A DNA stretch of 35,925 nucleotides from a virus. Positions 7,215 through 15,083 of this stretch are shown piece by piece; position 1 is the stretch's first letter; each line of letters begins with the position of its first letter. Under the pieces are notes generated by a model. It worked only from the letters and a program-made list of their open reading frames with translations. It was not told where the DNA came from and ran no database searches. The position numbers and the translations under genes were made by a program. The stretch lies in the IMG/VR virus record IMGVR_UViG_3300047450_000086, positions 1-35,925 of that record; one strand, given 5' to 3'.

Positions 7215-8372
7215 ATGAAGAATTTATACTTCACACAAGGAACAAAAGGTGAACAAGGATTAGTCCAGGATCTTGTAGACGAACAGATCAAAATGTATGG
7301 TCTGGAATGCTACTACATTCCTCGTCAAATCCATGAGGATAAATTATGGAATGACATCTACTACTCACAGTTTAAAGATAGTTATCTCATTGAGATGTAT
7401 CTTGAAAACTTTGAGCAGTTTGGTGGCAATGGAGACATGCTATCGAAATTTGGTCTCCGTGTAACTGATGAGATTCAACTCACAGTTTCTAGAAGAAGGT
7501 GGAAAGATTTTGTTGATGTTCAGACTAATAAAATTGTTAGCGGAAGACCCAACGATGGCGACCTTATCTGGTTCCCATTAAATGAAACTGTATTTGAAAT
7601 CAAGTATGTAGAGAACCAAAAACCTTTCTATCAATTAGGAAGTCTATATACATATACCATGACATGTGAAGTCTTTGAGTATGGAGACAGTATCTTTGAT
7701 ACTGGTATTCCTGCCGTTGACAACACTGAAATGGAATCTGGTGTATATCCAATCATTCTCAGTGTTGGAGGATCTGGTACTTTTGTTCAAGACGAAAGGA
7801 TTGATGGTACTAGATATACAGCAACTGCAACTGGTACTACTACTGGAACTCAAGGAGTTCTCGGTACTATTACGATCACAAATGCTGGCGAAAGATACAC
7901 TACGCCTCCAGTTTCATATTTCTATGGACCAAACGGTCAACTGATTGGACAAGGATCTACTACTTTAGTTGATGGAAAAGTTGATAGTGTTATTCCACCA
8001 TCAACTCCATACATATATGCAGATGTAACATATGATCAAATTGGTCAGGTAGATACCATTACACCATGGCCAGCAAATTATCCTGTGGTTAAAATAGAAA
8101 GTTCTCCAGGAAATGTAGTTGCAAAAGTTGCTGAATGGGATGAAGATACCAGAACTCTGAGTGTTGCATATGCTAACGGCACTTTTGATATTAACGAACT
8201 GATTTGTGGTTATGACTCTGGTGCTAAATGGAATGTTGGTTCTTTTGATACTCTTGATATGACAGACTCATTCTCTGAGAATAGACAACTAGAAGATGAA
8301 GCGGATGATATTCTTGACTTCACTGAAATAAATCCGTTCGGAGAATTTGGTAATTTTACAGGTAGCTTTTAA
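7215..8372 (+). CDS. 14: Neck protein gp14 with a beta-rich insertion
   Basis: N-terminal residues 1-165 (TQGTKGEQGLVQDLVDEQIK, YYIPRQIHEDKLWND, RRRWKDFV) and the last 30 residues (QLEDEADDILDFTEINPFGE) have the form of gp14, the second head-completion/neck protein. T4 gp14 has 256 residues; this one has 385. The extra length falls at about residues 173-354 (bases 7731-8276), rich in Thr and Gly with a TITITNAGERYTTPP element typical of phage beta-sandwich decoration segments. It lies between gp13 and gp15, and its TAA overlaps the gp15 start. Confidence 0.92.
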   Translation: MKNLYFTQGTKGEQGLVQDLVDEQIKMYGLECYYIPRQIHEDKLWNDIYYSQFKDSYLIEMYLENFEQFGGNGDMLSKFGLRVTDEIQLTVSRRRWKDFVDVQTNKIVSGRPNDGDLIWFPLNETVFEIKYVENQKPFYQLGSLYTYTMTCEVFEYGDSIFDTGIPAVDNTEMESGVYPIILSVGGSGTFVQDERIDGTRYTATATGTTTGTQGVLGTITITNAGERYTTPPVSYFYGPNGQLIGQGSTTLVDGKVDSVIPPSTPYIYADVTYDQIGQVDTITPWPANYPVVKIESSPGNVVAKVAEWDEDTRTLSVAYANGTFDINELICGYDSGAKWNVGSFDTLDMTDSFSENRQLEDEADDILDFTEINPFGEFGNFTGSF

Positions 8373-9178
8373 TGTTAGGAAATTATTTTTATCACAAAAT
8401 TATTAGAAAGACTGTTACCACATTTGGTACACTTTTTAATAACATTCAATTAAAAACTTTGGATGCTAATGGCGGGAACGTCATGGAGCAAAAAGTTCCA
8501 TTGGCATATGGTCCTATTCAAAAGTTTTTAGCGAGACTTGATGCAGCACCAAATCTCGACAAGAAGGTAACGATTACCGTACCTAGATTGTCGTTTGAGA
8601 TGACTGGTATCACATATGATTCTGGAAGAAAGGTTCCACCTATTCAGAGAAATAGAGCTGTTGGAGATGGTAAGACTACAACAACAAAAGTACAGTATCT
8701 TCCTGTACCATATAATATTGGGTTTGAGTTAAATGTAATTGCAAAGTCTCAGGACGATGCATTGCAAATTCTTGAGCAAATTCTTCCATTCTTTCAACCA
8801 CAGTTTAGTATGACTGTGGACCTTATTCCTGAAATGAACGAGAAGAGAGATATTCCTATCATCTTAGAAAGTATTGATTTTACAGATGATTATGAAGGTG
8901 ACTATTCTACCAGAAGATATATCTACTATACACTAAGATTCTCAGTTAAGACTTACATGTATGGTCCCGTTGCTGCCAACGATATTATCAGAAAGTCCAT
9001 TGCTACTACACTCATTGGTGATAAAAATACTAATGCTAGAGCCATGGAATACAATGTCACGCCGAAGGCATTAGAAGATAAAAATAACGATGGTGTTATT
9101 AATGCTGCTGATGACGCTCTGTTACAACCAGATGATGACTTTGGATTTAATGAAGGTATAACATATCATGGACAATAA
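8372..9178 (+). CDS. 15: Tail sheath stabilizer / tail terminator gp15
   Basis: 268 residues against 272 in T4. The core aligns by eye with T4 gp15: FGTLFNNIQLKTLD near the N terminus, VPLAYGP, then QILEQILPFFQPQFSMTVD and a RRYIYYTLRFSVKTYMYGP segment. gp15 caps the head-proximal end of the tail tube and sheath and connects it to the neck. The C terminus carries DKNNDGVINAADD (residues 236-248), a calcium-loop (EF-hand/dockerin-like) pattern with D236, N238, D240, G241, N244 and D247. The gene starts at the last base of gp14 and overlaps gp16 by 11 bases, so translation of 13-16 is probably coupled. Confidence 0.93.
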   Translation: MLGNYFYHKIIRKTVTTFGTLFNNIQLKTLDANGGNVMEQKVPLAYGPIQKFLARLDAAPNLDKKVTITVPRLSFEMTGITYDSGRKVPPIQRNRAVGDGKTTTTKVQYLPVPYNIGFELNVIAKSQDDALQILEQILPFFQPQFSMTVDLIPEMNEKRDIPIILESIDFTDDYEGDYSTRRYIYYTLRFSVKTYMYGPVAANDIIRKSIATTLIGDKNTNARAMEYNVTPKALEDKNNDGVINAADDALLQPDDDFGFNEGITYHGQ

Positions 9179-9584
9179 ATTTCAGAAGAACATGGAGGAT
9201 GTTTTTGACATCACTCCTATGGATGAGGTAGAGCAACCCAAACCTGAGAAGGTGGAAGTTGATGCTGCTGATGTAGAGACAGATTATAAGTATGCCCGTG
9301 GAGAGTTGTATGAACTCATCCAGAAGGGTCAGGTTGCCATTGAGGAGTTGCTAGACGTTGCTAGGAGCAGCAACCACCCAAGGGCATATGAAGTCGCCTT
9401 CCAGGGCATTAAGAACGTTGCTGACATCACTGATAAGTTAGCAGACCTTCAAAAGAAAATGAAAGATTTAGGTCAAGAAGAAAAGAAAGGACCATCTACC
9501 GTAAACAATACTATGTTCGTAGGTTCTACTGCTGATCTTGCTAAGATGCTTAAGCAGGCAAAAAACAATCTGGAAGATAAATAA
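9168..9584 (+). CDS. 16: Terminase small subunit gp16
   Basis: 138 residues (T4 164). An acidic N terminus (EDVFDITPMDEVEQPKPE) is followed by helices (YARGELYELIQKGQVAIEEL, RAYEVAFQGIKNVADITDKL) and a C-terminal NNTMFVGSTADLAKML stretch, matching the pattern of cyanophage gp16. The protein forms rings that recognise DNA and regulate the gp17 motor during packaging. It overlaps the gp15 end and is the last gene of the 13-16 unit; two small genes separate it from gp17, which are adjacent in T4. Confidence 0.9.
   Translation: MDNKFQKNMEDVFDITPMDEVEQPKPEKVEVDAADVETDYKYARGELYELIQKGQVAIEELLDVARSSNHPRAYEVAFQGIKNVADITDKLADLQKKMKDLGQEEKKGPSTVNNTMFVGSTADLAKMLKQAKNNLEDK
9576..9583 (+). promoter_or_regulatory. 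Late promoter GATAAATA
   Basis: Matches NATAAATA and overlaps the end of gene 16; it lies 18 bases before the start of the small gene at 9602. Short spacing means a very short leader. Confidence 0.6.
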
Positions 9585-9601
9585 CTAAAAAGTATAGACA
9601 A

Positions 9602-9862
9602 ATGATTATTAAACCACTCTCTTCTGCAGAAGATATTCAGGCAGCTGCATTAGCTGATGCTACTGCTTTAGCAGGAACACTTCTTTGGGTAGTAAATACA
9701 AACAATGCTGCTGCAAAAGTTACTGTTGCTAATGCTTCAGCAGTCACAGTTTACATTCCTGCTGGTGAAGGGATGGCAATCAGAAAAGATCCTGGTGCTG
9801 TAGTAGATGCTAGTACTGCCAGTGGTTCTGTGTGGGCATCAGCAATTGCATACCAAAATTGA
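9602..9862 (+). CDS. Small hypothetical protein, 86 aa, probably late/structural
   Basis: An Ala-, Val- and Thr-rich product with alternating hydrophobic strands (LLWVVNTNNAAAKVTVANAS, AVTVYIPAGEGMAIRKDPGA), suggesting a single small beta domain. There are no cysteines and no membrane segment of convincing length. The composition is typical of small virion or decoration proteins, but this is inference. It lies between the two terminase genes with its own late promoter motif in front and another overlapping its stop. No Shine-Dalgarno is evident. Confidence 0.7.
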   Translation: MIIKPLSSAEDIQAAALADATALAGTLLWVVNTNNAAAKVTVANASAVTVYIPAGEGMAIRKDPGAVVDASTASGSVWASAIAYQN

Positions 9863-9869
9863 ATAAATA
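9862..9869 (+). promoter_or_regulatory. Late promoter AATAAATA
   Basis: A full NATAAATA match starting at the last base of the preceding stop codon and 24 bases before the start at 9893. It probably serves the 9893 gene and gp17. Confidence 0.7.
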
Positions 9870-9892
9870 AACTAGTAAACCCCCGTCGTTAC

Positions 9893-10321
9893 ATGAAGTC
9901 ATTTAAAGAATTTAGAGAGCTTTCAGAAGCGAAACGTGGACTTTATGCCAACATCCATGCTAAAAGAAAGCGTGGTGAATCCCCTGCTAAATCAGGAGAT
10001 AAGGATTATCCTGCGAAGGATGCCTTTAAAAAAGCGGCGCGGACTGCTAAAGAAGAAGTTGAACTCACACAAGAAGGCGCAGCCTGGACAAAAAAATCAG
10101 GAAAAAGTAAGTCTGGAGGACTTAACGCTAAAGGACGTAGATCTTATGAAAAGGAAAATCCAGGATCTGACCTTAAAGCACCAAGCAAAAAAGTTGGAAA
10201 TCCCAGGAGGGCATCCTTCTGCGCTAGAATGAAGGGTATGAAGAAAAAGTTAACCTCTAAGAAAACTGCTAGAGACCCTGATTCTAGAATTAATAAATCA
10301 CTGAGAGCTTGGAACTGTTGA
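9893..10321 (+). CDS. Basic conserved cyanophage protein (DUF6321-like), 142 aa
   Basis: A very Lys/Arg-rich product. The N terminus (MKSFKEFRELSEAKRGLYAN) is like that of many T4-like phage proteins; the C-terminal half (KSKSGGLNAKGRRSYEKENP, then RRASFCARMKGMKKK and DPDSRINKSLRAWNC) is a conserved block I associate with DUF6321. The charge and the paired Cys positions suggest nucleic-acid contact, but no activity is known. It sits four bases before the terminase large-subunit gene and probably shares its late promoter, so a role in packaging or the virion is plausible but unproven. Confidence 0.75.
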   Translation: MKSFKEFRELSEAKRGLYANIHAKRKRGESPAKSGDKDYPAKDAFKKAARTAKEEVELTQEGAAWTKKSGKSKSGGLNAKGRRSYEKENPGSDLKAPSKKVGNPRRASFCARMKGMKKKLTSKKTARDPDSRINKSLRAWNC

Positions 10322-10324
10322 TAA

Positions 10325-11989
10325 ATGGCTGATAAAGTTTATAAAGGTTCGCCTAATCTAAAAGCGGCGAACGTGGAAATGAGTTTCACTCCTGATCAAG
10401 TTCAGGAATGGTTGAAATGTGCTGACGATCCCGTCTACTTTACTAGAAATTATATCAAGATTGTTTCTCTGGACGAAGGTCTTGTTCCATTTAAAATGTG
10501 GGACTTTCAGGAGGACATGATTAATAGGTTCCATACGAACCGATTTAACATTGCTAAACTACCACGACAGACAGGTAAGTCCACTACGGTGGTATCTTAT
10601 CTGTTGCATTATTGTATCTTTAATGATAATGTCAACATCGGTATCCTAGCAAACAAATTAAGCACATCCAGAGAACTTCTTGGCAGGTTGCAACTTGCTT
10701 ATGAGAACCTTCCTAAGTGGATGCAGCAAGGTATTGTGTCATGGAACAAAGGATCTCTAGAACTGGAGAATGGTTCTAAGATTATGGCAGCATCTACCTC
10801 CAGTTCTGCTGTCCGAGGTATGTCATTCAACATCATCTTCTTGGACGAATTTGCTTTTGTCCCTACCCATATAGCGGAACAGTTTTTTAGTTCTGTATAC
10901 CCCACCATTTCGTCTGGTAAGAGTACAAAAGTAATTATCATCTCCACGCCGAATGGTATGAATATGTTCTACAAACTCTGGCATGATGCTGAGAGGGGTA
11001 AGAACGAATATGTTACTACAGAAGTTCACTGGAGTCAAGTCCCTGGAAGGGATGCTAAGTGGAAAGAACAAACTATTGCGAACACTTCGCAGAGACAGTT
11101 TACACAAGAATTTGAGTGTGAGTTCCTGGGATCTGTAGATACGTTAATTGCTGCGAGTAAATTGCGTACAATGGTGTATGATGACCCTATTACTAATAAC
11201 AACAAAGGTCTCGTAGTATATGAAAATCCCCAAAAAGAACATGATTATATTGTTACTGTTGACGTTGCCCGTGGTGTGGGCAGTGATTATAGTGCGTTTT
11301 TGGTATTTGACATTACAAAGTTCCCTTACAGGCTTGTAGCACGATACAGAAACAATGAGATCAAGGCAATAATGTTCCCAACAATTATTGTTGATATTGC
11401 CAGAGGATATAATAGAGCATACATTTTAACTGAAGTTAATGATATTGGAGATCAGGTAGCATCCATGATGCATTATGATCTGGAGTATGATCATATTCTT
11501 ATGTGTGCCATGAGGGGGCGTGCTGGACAGATCGTCGGCACAGGATTCTCTGGAAAGAAAACACAACTAGGTGTCAAGATGTCTAAGACCGTAAAAAAAG
11601 TCGGATGTTTAAATTTAAAAACTTTTATTGAAGATGATAAACTTGTTATCCCAGACTATGAGACTATTGCAGAATTAACCACATTTATTTCTAAACGAGA
11701 ATCGTTTGAAGCAGAAGAAGGATGTCATGATGACCTTGCAATGTGTCTTGTAATTTTCTGCTGGTTAGCAGTACAAGATTACTTTAAGGAAATGACGGAT
11801 AATGATGTCCGCCAAAGAATCTACGATGAGCAAAAGAATCAAATTGAACAGGACATGGCACCATTTGGTTTCATCTCTGATGGTCTAGAAGATCAGGAAA
11901 GTTTTGTAGATGAGTCAGGTGATCGTTGGTTCTTGGATGAATATGGTGATGTATCTTCAGAGTTCACTTACATGGGGTCTTATCTATAA
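10325..11989 (+). CDS. 17: Terminase large subunit gp17 (packaging ATPase-nuclease)
   Basis: 554 residues (T4 610). ATPase domain: Walker A-like RQTGKST at 81-87, Walker B IIFLDEF with D174/E175, coupling motif IISTPNG near 205. Nuclease domain of RNase H fold: D313 in VTVDVARGVGSDYSAF, E370 in ILTEVNDIGDQ, and D469/D470 in GCHDDLAM, corresponding to the three acidic residues of T4 gp17. The protein drives DNA through portal gp20 and cuts concatemers at headful. No intein or frame break is seen. The TAA overlaps the ATG of the next small gene by one base. Confidence 0.96.
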   Translation: MADKVYKGSPNLKAANVEMSFTPDQVQEWLKCADDPVYFTRNYIKIVSLDEGLVPFKMWDFQEDMINRFHTNRFNIAKLPRQTGKSTTVVSYLLHYCIFNDNVNIGILANKLSTSRELLGRLQLAYENLPKWMQQGIVSWNKGSLELENGSKIMAASTSSSAVRGMSFNIIFLDEFAFVPTHIAEQFFSSVYPTISSGKSTKVIIISTPNGMNMFYKLWHDAERGKNEYVTTEVHWSQVPGRDAKWKEQTIANTSQRQFTQEFECEFLGSVDTLIAASKLRTMVYDDPITNNNKGLVVYENPQKEHDYIVTVDVARGVGSDYSAFLVFDITKFPYRLVARYRNNEIKAIMFPTIIVDIARGYNRAYILTEVNDIGDQVASMMHYDLEYDHILMCAMRGRAGQIVGTGFSGKKTQLGVKMSKTVKKVGCLNLKTFIEDDKLVIPDYETIAELTTFISKRESFEAEEGCHDDLAMCLVIFCWLAVQDYFKEMTDNDVRQRIYDEQKNQIEQDMAPFGFISDGLEDQESFVDESGDRWFLDEYGDVSSEFTYMGSYL

Positions 11990-12174
11990 TGTCTTCTAAA
12001 GAAGGTCACATATCTATTGAATTAGATATTAATGGTGTGAGAGTAATTCATGCTGGTCTTAAACAAGCATGTGACAAATGGGCGGGTGGAGATCCTCATG
12101 AGCAAGCAGATCTGCTGGCAATGAGAGATAACTTTTATCGGCTCATTTTGGAGCATCAATTAAATGGATTTTGA
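11989..12174 (+). CDS. Small hypothetical protein, 61 aa, paralogue of the 31981 gene
   Basis: Starts on the last base of gp17 (TAATG). The sequence ISIELDINGVRVIHAGLKQA plus LLAMRDNFYRLILEHQLN aligns throughout with the product at 31981-32178 (VELELDIEDCRQILTSVKYR, LNALNDFFYRVILEYNFK): same length, same ELDI start, same (R/D)-(N/F)-FYR(L/V)ILE end. A compact helical protein is likely. Function unknown. It overlaps the next gene by 11 bases. Confidence 0.7.
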   Translation: MSSKEGHISIELDINGVRVIHAGLKQACDKWAGGDPHEQADLLAMRDNFYRLILEHQLNGF

Positions 12175-12388
12175 ACAGGAATTTGAACTAGAGCATTTGC
12201 TCTTTAAACAGAGACGCTGCAGATCTTGTGGTGTCGTAAAAGATTTAGTGACAGATTTTTATAGAACTAGAAAGGGTAGAGCAACACCATCAGCTTATGC
12301 ATATGAGTGTAAAGAATGCACCGTAGATAGAGTTATAAAAAATAGAAAACGTAGTGACAGTCATACTTGGTCATATCCAGACTGGTAG
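12164..12388 (+). CDS. Small zinc-ribbon-like protein, 74 aa
   Basis: Four cysteines in two CxxC pairs (CRSCG and CKEC, about 25 residues apart), followed by a basic tail (RVIKNRKRSDSHTW). This spacing is typical of a small zinc ribbon of the kind seen at the N terminus of HNH/endonuclease VII-type proteins, but no nuclease residues follow, so it may be a stand-alone DNA-, RNA- or protein-binding finger. It overlaps the upstream gene by 11 bases and ends 79 bases before gp18. Function unknown. Confidence 0.7.
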   Translation: MDFEQEFELEHLLFKQRRCRSCGVVKDLVTDFYRTRKGRATPSAYAYECKECTVDRVIKNRKRSDSHTWSYPDW

Positions 12389-12424
12389 TTCATGCAGTGT
12401 TTCCCCTCTTAAAACATAGCTTTT

Positions 12425-12432
12425 AATAAATA
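12425..12432 (+). promoter_or_regulatory. Late promoter AATAAATA of gene 18
   Basis: A full NATAAATA match 35 bases before the sheath start. The leader contains a small CAGAA/TTCTG hairpin and an AGGGGT element before the ATG. Confidence 0.8.
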
Positions 12433-12467
12433 ATCACAGAACAAATTTCTGAACTTTAGGGGTAAAC

Positions 12468-14408
12468 ATGGCAACACAAGTATCGCCAGGAATTGTTGTT
12501 CAGGAGCGCGATTTTACTAACTCACGTCTCCAGGAAACAATTACTAATATCGGTGCTATCGCAGGACCTTTCTTGAAAGGTGATGTTGGCGTAGCAGAAT
12601 TAATTACAAGCGAAAAAGAATTAGTAGAAAAATTCGGAAAACCTACCGCAGATAACTACGAGTATTGGTATACTGCTTCCGAGTTCCTTAACTACGGTGG
12701 TAACCTCCAGGTAGCAAGAATTGCTGATTCTTCTGGAACTAATCTTACCAATGCTAACTCAGCAGCGGTTGCTACTGTAAAAATTAACAACCGTGCAGCA
12801 TATGAAGCAAACATTGAGGGTAGTGCTCAAACTTATGATTTCGTTGCAAGAACTCCAGGAACTCATGGCAACGCACTTGAGGTCGTATCTATTGACCGTG
12901 GTGCTGATCAAATCCTCAGTCTTGGTGGTGGTGTAGCAGTCTCTCAAGGTGATGCAGTTACTGATGGTACTGCTACTGGAGTTGCATATGAAGACAACAC
13001 TGGAGACACTACAAAGATCTCTGTTGTTCTTGATGCTGGTTCTGCTAAGTTTGCACAAAATGGAACCGTAGGCGGAGAGAATGTTGATTCAGTCGCTGAC
13101 TGGTATAATGAGCAGTATGCTGTTGCAGGTCAAATCAAGTGGAATGCACTTGCTCCTCGTCCTGGTACTTCACCTTATGCTGCAGCACGCGGTGGTGCTA
13201 ATGATGAAATTCACGTTGTAGTTCTCGACAAAACAGGTGGCATTACTGGAACAGCAAACTCTGTTCTGGAAAAAATGCTTTATCTCTCGAAAGCTGTTGG
13301 CGCTAGAACTAGTGAAGGTGAAGCAAACCATTATAAGGATGTAATCAAGGGTCGTTCTAAGTATGTTTTCCTCGGAGCTTACGAAGACGGTACTGATGTT
13401 TTCACCTACAGTGGTTCTGAGGCAATTACAGTTTCTGGAACTCCTGCTTCTTCATTCCATCTGTATGGTCCTCGTTCATATACATTATCTGCTGGTACTG
13501 ATTACGCTAACTACAACGTTGGTAACGAGACTCAAACATATCTTGATGCTTTCTCCGATACAGAGACCATCACAATTGACTACATTCTTTGCGGTCCTTC
13601 AAATCTTGCCAAAGCAAATTCACTGATCAATCTTGCCAACCAAAGAAAGGATTGTATTGCTTTCATCTCCCCACAGAGATCTGACGTTGTTGGAGCAAAT
13701 GCTTCTACAGCAGCTGACCAAGCAAAGAACGTAACTGAGTTCTTTGAAGCAATTAGCGATAGTTCTTCTTACGCTGTATTTGATAACAACTACAAGTATA
13801 TCTACGACAGATTTAACGATCAATATCGTTACATCCCAACTAATGCTGACATGGCAGGTCTTTGTGTTAACACAACTGCTGTTTCGGAAGCATGGTATTC
13901 CCCTGCTGGTTTCAACAGAGGTAACCTGAGAAATGCAATTAAGATTGCATTCAACCCAAATAAGGCACAGAGAGATGATCTCTATTCTAATCGTGTCAAT
14001 CCAATCGTTTCATTCCCTGGTCAGGGCATCGTTCTGTTCGGTGACAAGACTGCTCTCCGTAGTCCTTCCGCCTTCGACAGAATCAACGTTCGTCGTCTGT
14101 TCCTCATCCTTGAGAGAACAGTCAAGAACTTCTCAAAAAATGTTCTGTTTGAATTAAATGATGATACTACTCGTTTGAATTTCTCCACGCAGGTTAACAA
14201 CTACATGCGTGACATTCAGGCAAGAAGAGGCATGACTGACTTCCTCGTAGTCGCGGATACTACTAATAACACTCCAGATGTTATTGATCGTAATGAATTT
14301 GTTGCTGACATCTACATCAAGCCTTCTCGCTCCATTAACTTCATCACTCTGACATTCGTTGCTACCCGCACGGGCGTCTCCTTCGACGAAGTTATCGGCA
14401 GAGTTTGA
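12468..14408 (+). CDS. 18: Contractile tail sheath gp18
   Basis: 646 residues (T4 659). Begins MATQVSPGIVVQERDFTNSR, the characteristic N terminus of sheath proteins, and ends SINFITLTFVATRTGVSFDE, the conserved C-terminal strand that joins neighbouring subunits. The middle part is the variable, surface-exposed domain; the C-terminal half (WYSPAGFNRGNLRNAIKIAF, VNPIVSFPGQGIVLFGDKTA) is the conserved core. The protein forms the contractile cylinder around the gp19 tube. Codons and composition are those of a highly expressed late gene. It is preceded by its own late promoter and followed by the gp19 promoter. Confidence 0.96.
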   Translation: MATQVSPGIVVQERDFTNSRLQETITNIGAIAGPFLKGDVGVAELITSEKELVEKFGKPTADNYEYWYTASEFLNYGGNLQVARIADSSGTNLTNANSAAVATVKINNRAAYEANIEGSAQTYDFVARTPGTHGNALEVVSIDRGADQILSLGGGVAVSQGDAVTDGTATGVAYEDNTGDTTKISVVLDAGSAKFAQNGTVGGENVDSVADWYNEQYAVAGQIKWNALAPRPGTSPYAAARGGANDEIHVVVLDKTGGITGTANSVLEKMLYLSKAVGARTSEGEANHYKDVIKGRSKYVFLGAYEDGTDVFTYSGSEAITVSGTPASSFHLYGPRSYTLSAGTDYANYNVGNETQTYLDAFSDTETITIDYILCGPSNLAKANSLINLANQRKDCIAFISPQRSDVVGANASTAADQAKNVTEFFEAISDSSSYAVFDNNYKYIYDRFNDQYRYIPTNADMAGLCVNTTAVSEAWYSPAGFNRGNLRNAIKIAFNPNKAQRDDLYSNRVNPIVSFPGQGIVLFGDKTALRSPSAFDRINVRRLFLILERTVKNFSKNVLFELNDDTTRLNFSTQVNNYMRDIQARRGMTDFLVVADTTNNTPDVIDRNEFVADIYIKPSRSINFITLTFVATRTGVSFDEVIGRV

Positions 14409-14414
14409 TTAGAA

Positions 14415-14422
14415 AATAAATA
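14415..14422 (+). promoter_or_regulatory. Late promoter AATAAATA of gene 19
   Basis: A full match 22 bases before the tube start, with AAGGAG at 14428-14433 as ribosome binding site. Confidence 0.75.
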
Positions 14423-14444
14423 CACTTAAGGAGATAATCAAACA

Positions 14445-15041
14445 ATGGCAAACTTAACTTCATTTAAATCTAAAATTGGTTATGGTATCCGTCCTAATCT
14501 ATTCATGGTGAGTGTAACCTCACTTGGAGATAATCTGGATGAAGATTCTGGTGTGAAAGGAACAGACGCCGATTTTACATTCCTCTGCCGTTCCGCTGGT
14601 ATTCCTGCCAGCACAATTGGAACGGTAGAAGTTCCTTTTAGAGGCAGAGTCATCAAACTTCCTGGTGATCGCACCTTTGAATCCTGGACTGTCACAGTTA
14701 TGGCTGATGAGACCATGGATGTCAGAGCGTACTTTGAGAAGTGGATGAATAAACTGAACAAGCATGAGAACGGTGCAGGTTATACAGATGAGTATTCTGC
14801 AACATTGAGAGTTTCTCAACTGGAGCGTGGAATCAGCACTGGTACAGCACTGAAGGATCCACATAAAATCGTAAGATCCTATGATTTCATTCATGCTTTC
14901 CCAACTAACATTGCTCAGATTGATTTGTCATATGACAACAACAATACTATTGCTGAGTACACTGTTGAATTCCAGTATGACTGGTGGGAAGCTAAAAAGA
15001 AAGATGATGCTGTTGACATCGGAGCAACTTCCGCTATTTGA
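14445..15041 (+). CDS. 19: Tail tube protein gp19
   Basis: 198 residues (T4 163). Starts MANLTSFKSKIGYGIRPNLF and contains the tube-protein signature FLCRSAGIPASTIGTVEVPF followed by GRVIKLPGDRTFESWTVTVM, and ends with a strand TIAEYTVEFQYDWWEA. It polymerises on the baseplate to make the inner tube. The same fold and some of these motifs (AANIPG, PFRDIPIAG) recur in the gp3 gene at 20652. It has a clear Shine-Dalgarno and its own late promoter. Confidence 0.95.
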   Translation: MANLTSFKSKIGYGIRPNLFMVSVTSLGDNLDEDSGVKGTDADFTFLCRSAGIPASTIGTVEVPFRGRVIKLPGDRTFESWTVTVMADETMDVRAYFEKWMNKLNKHENGAGYTDEYSATLRVSQLERGISTGTALKDPHKIVRSYDFIHAFPTNIAQIDLSYDNNNTIAEYTVEFQYDWWEAKKKDDAVDIGATSAI

Positions 15042-15046
15042 TTCTG

Positions 15047-15054
15047 AATAAATA
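15047..15054 (+). promoter_or_regulatory. Late promoter AATAAATA of gene 20
   Basis: A full match 30 bases before the portal start. The leader between them includes an imperfect inverted repeat (CTACAG TAAACGTAG) and lacks a strong Shine-Dalgarno. Confidence 0.75.
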
Positions 15055-15083
15055 ACTACAGTAAACGTAGTTAACCTTATACA

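Noticed and set aside
9936-10232. Second ORF overlapping the basic protein gene at 9893
   Set aside because: It is another frame of the same Lys-rich sequence; the 9893 frame holds the conserved C-terminal block.
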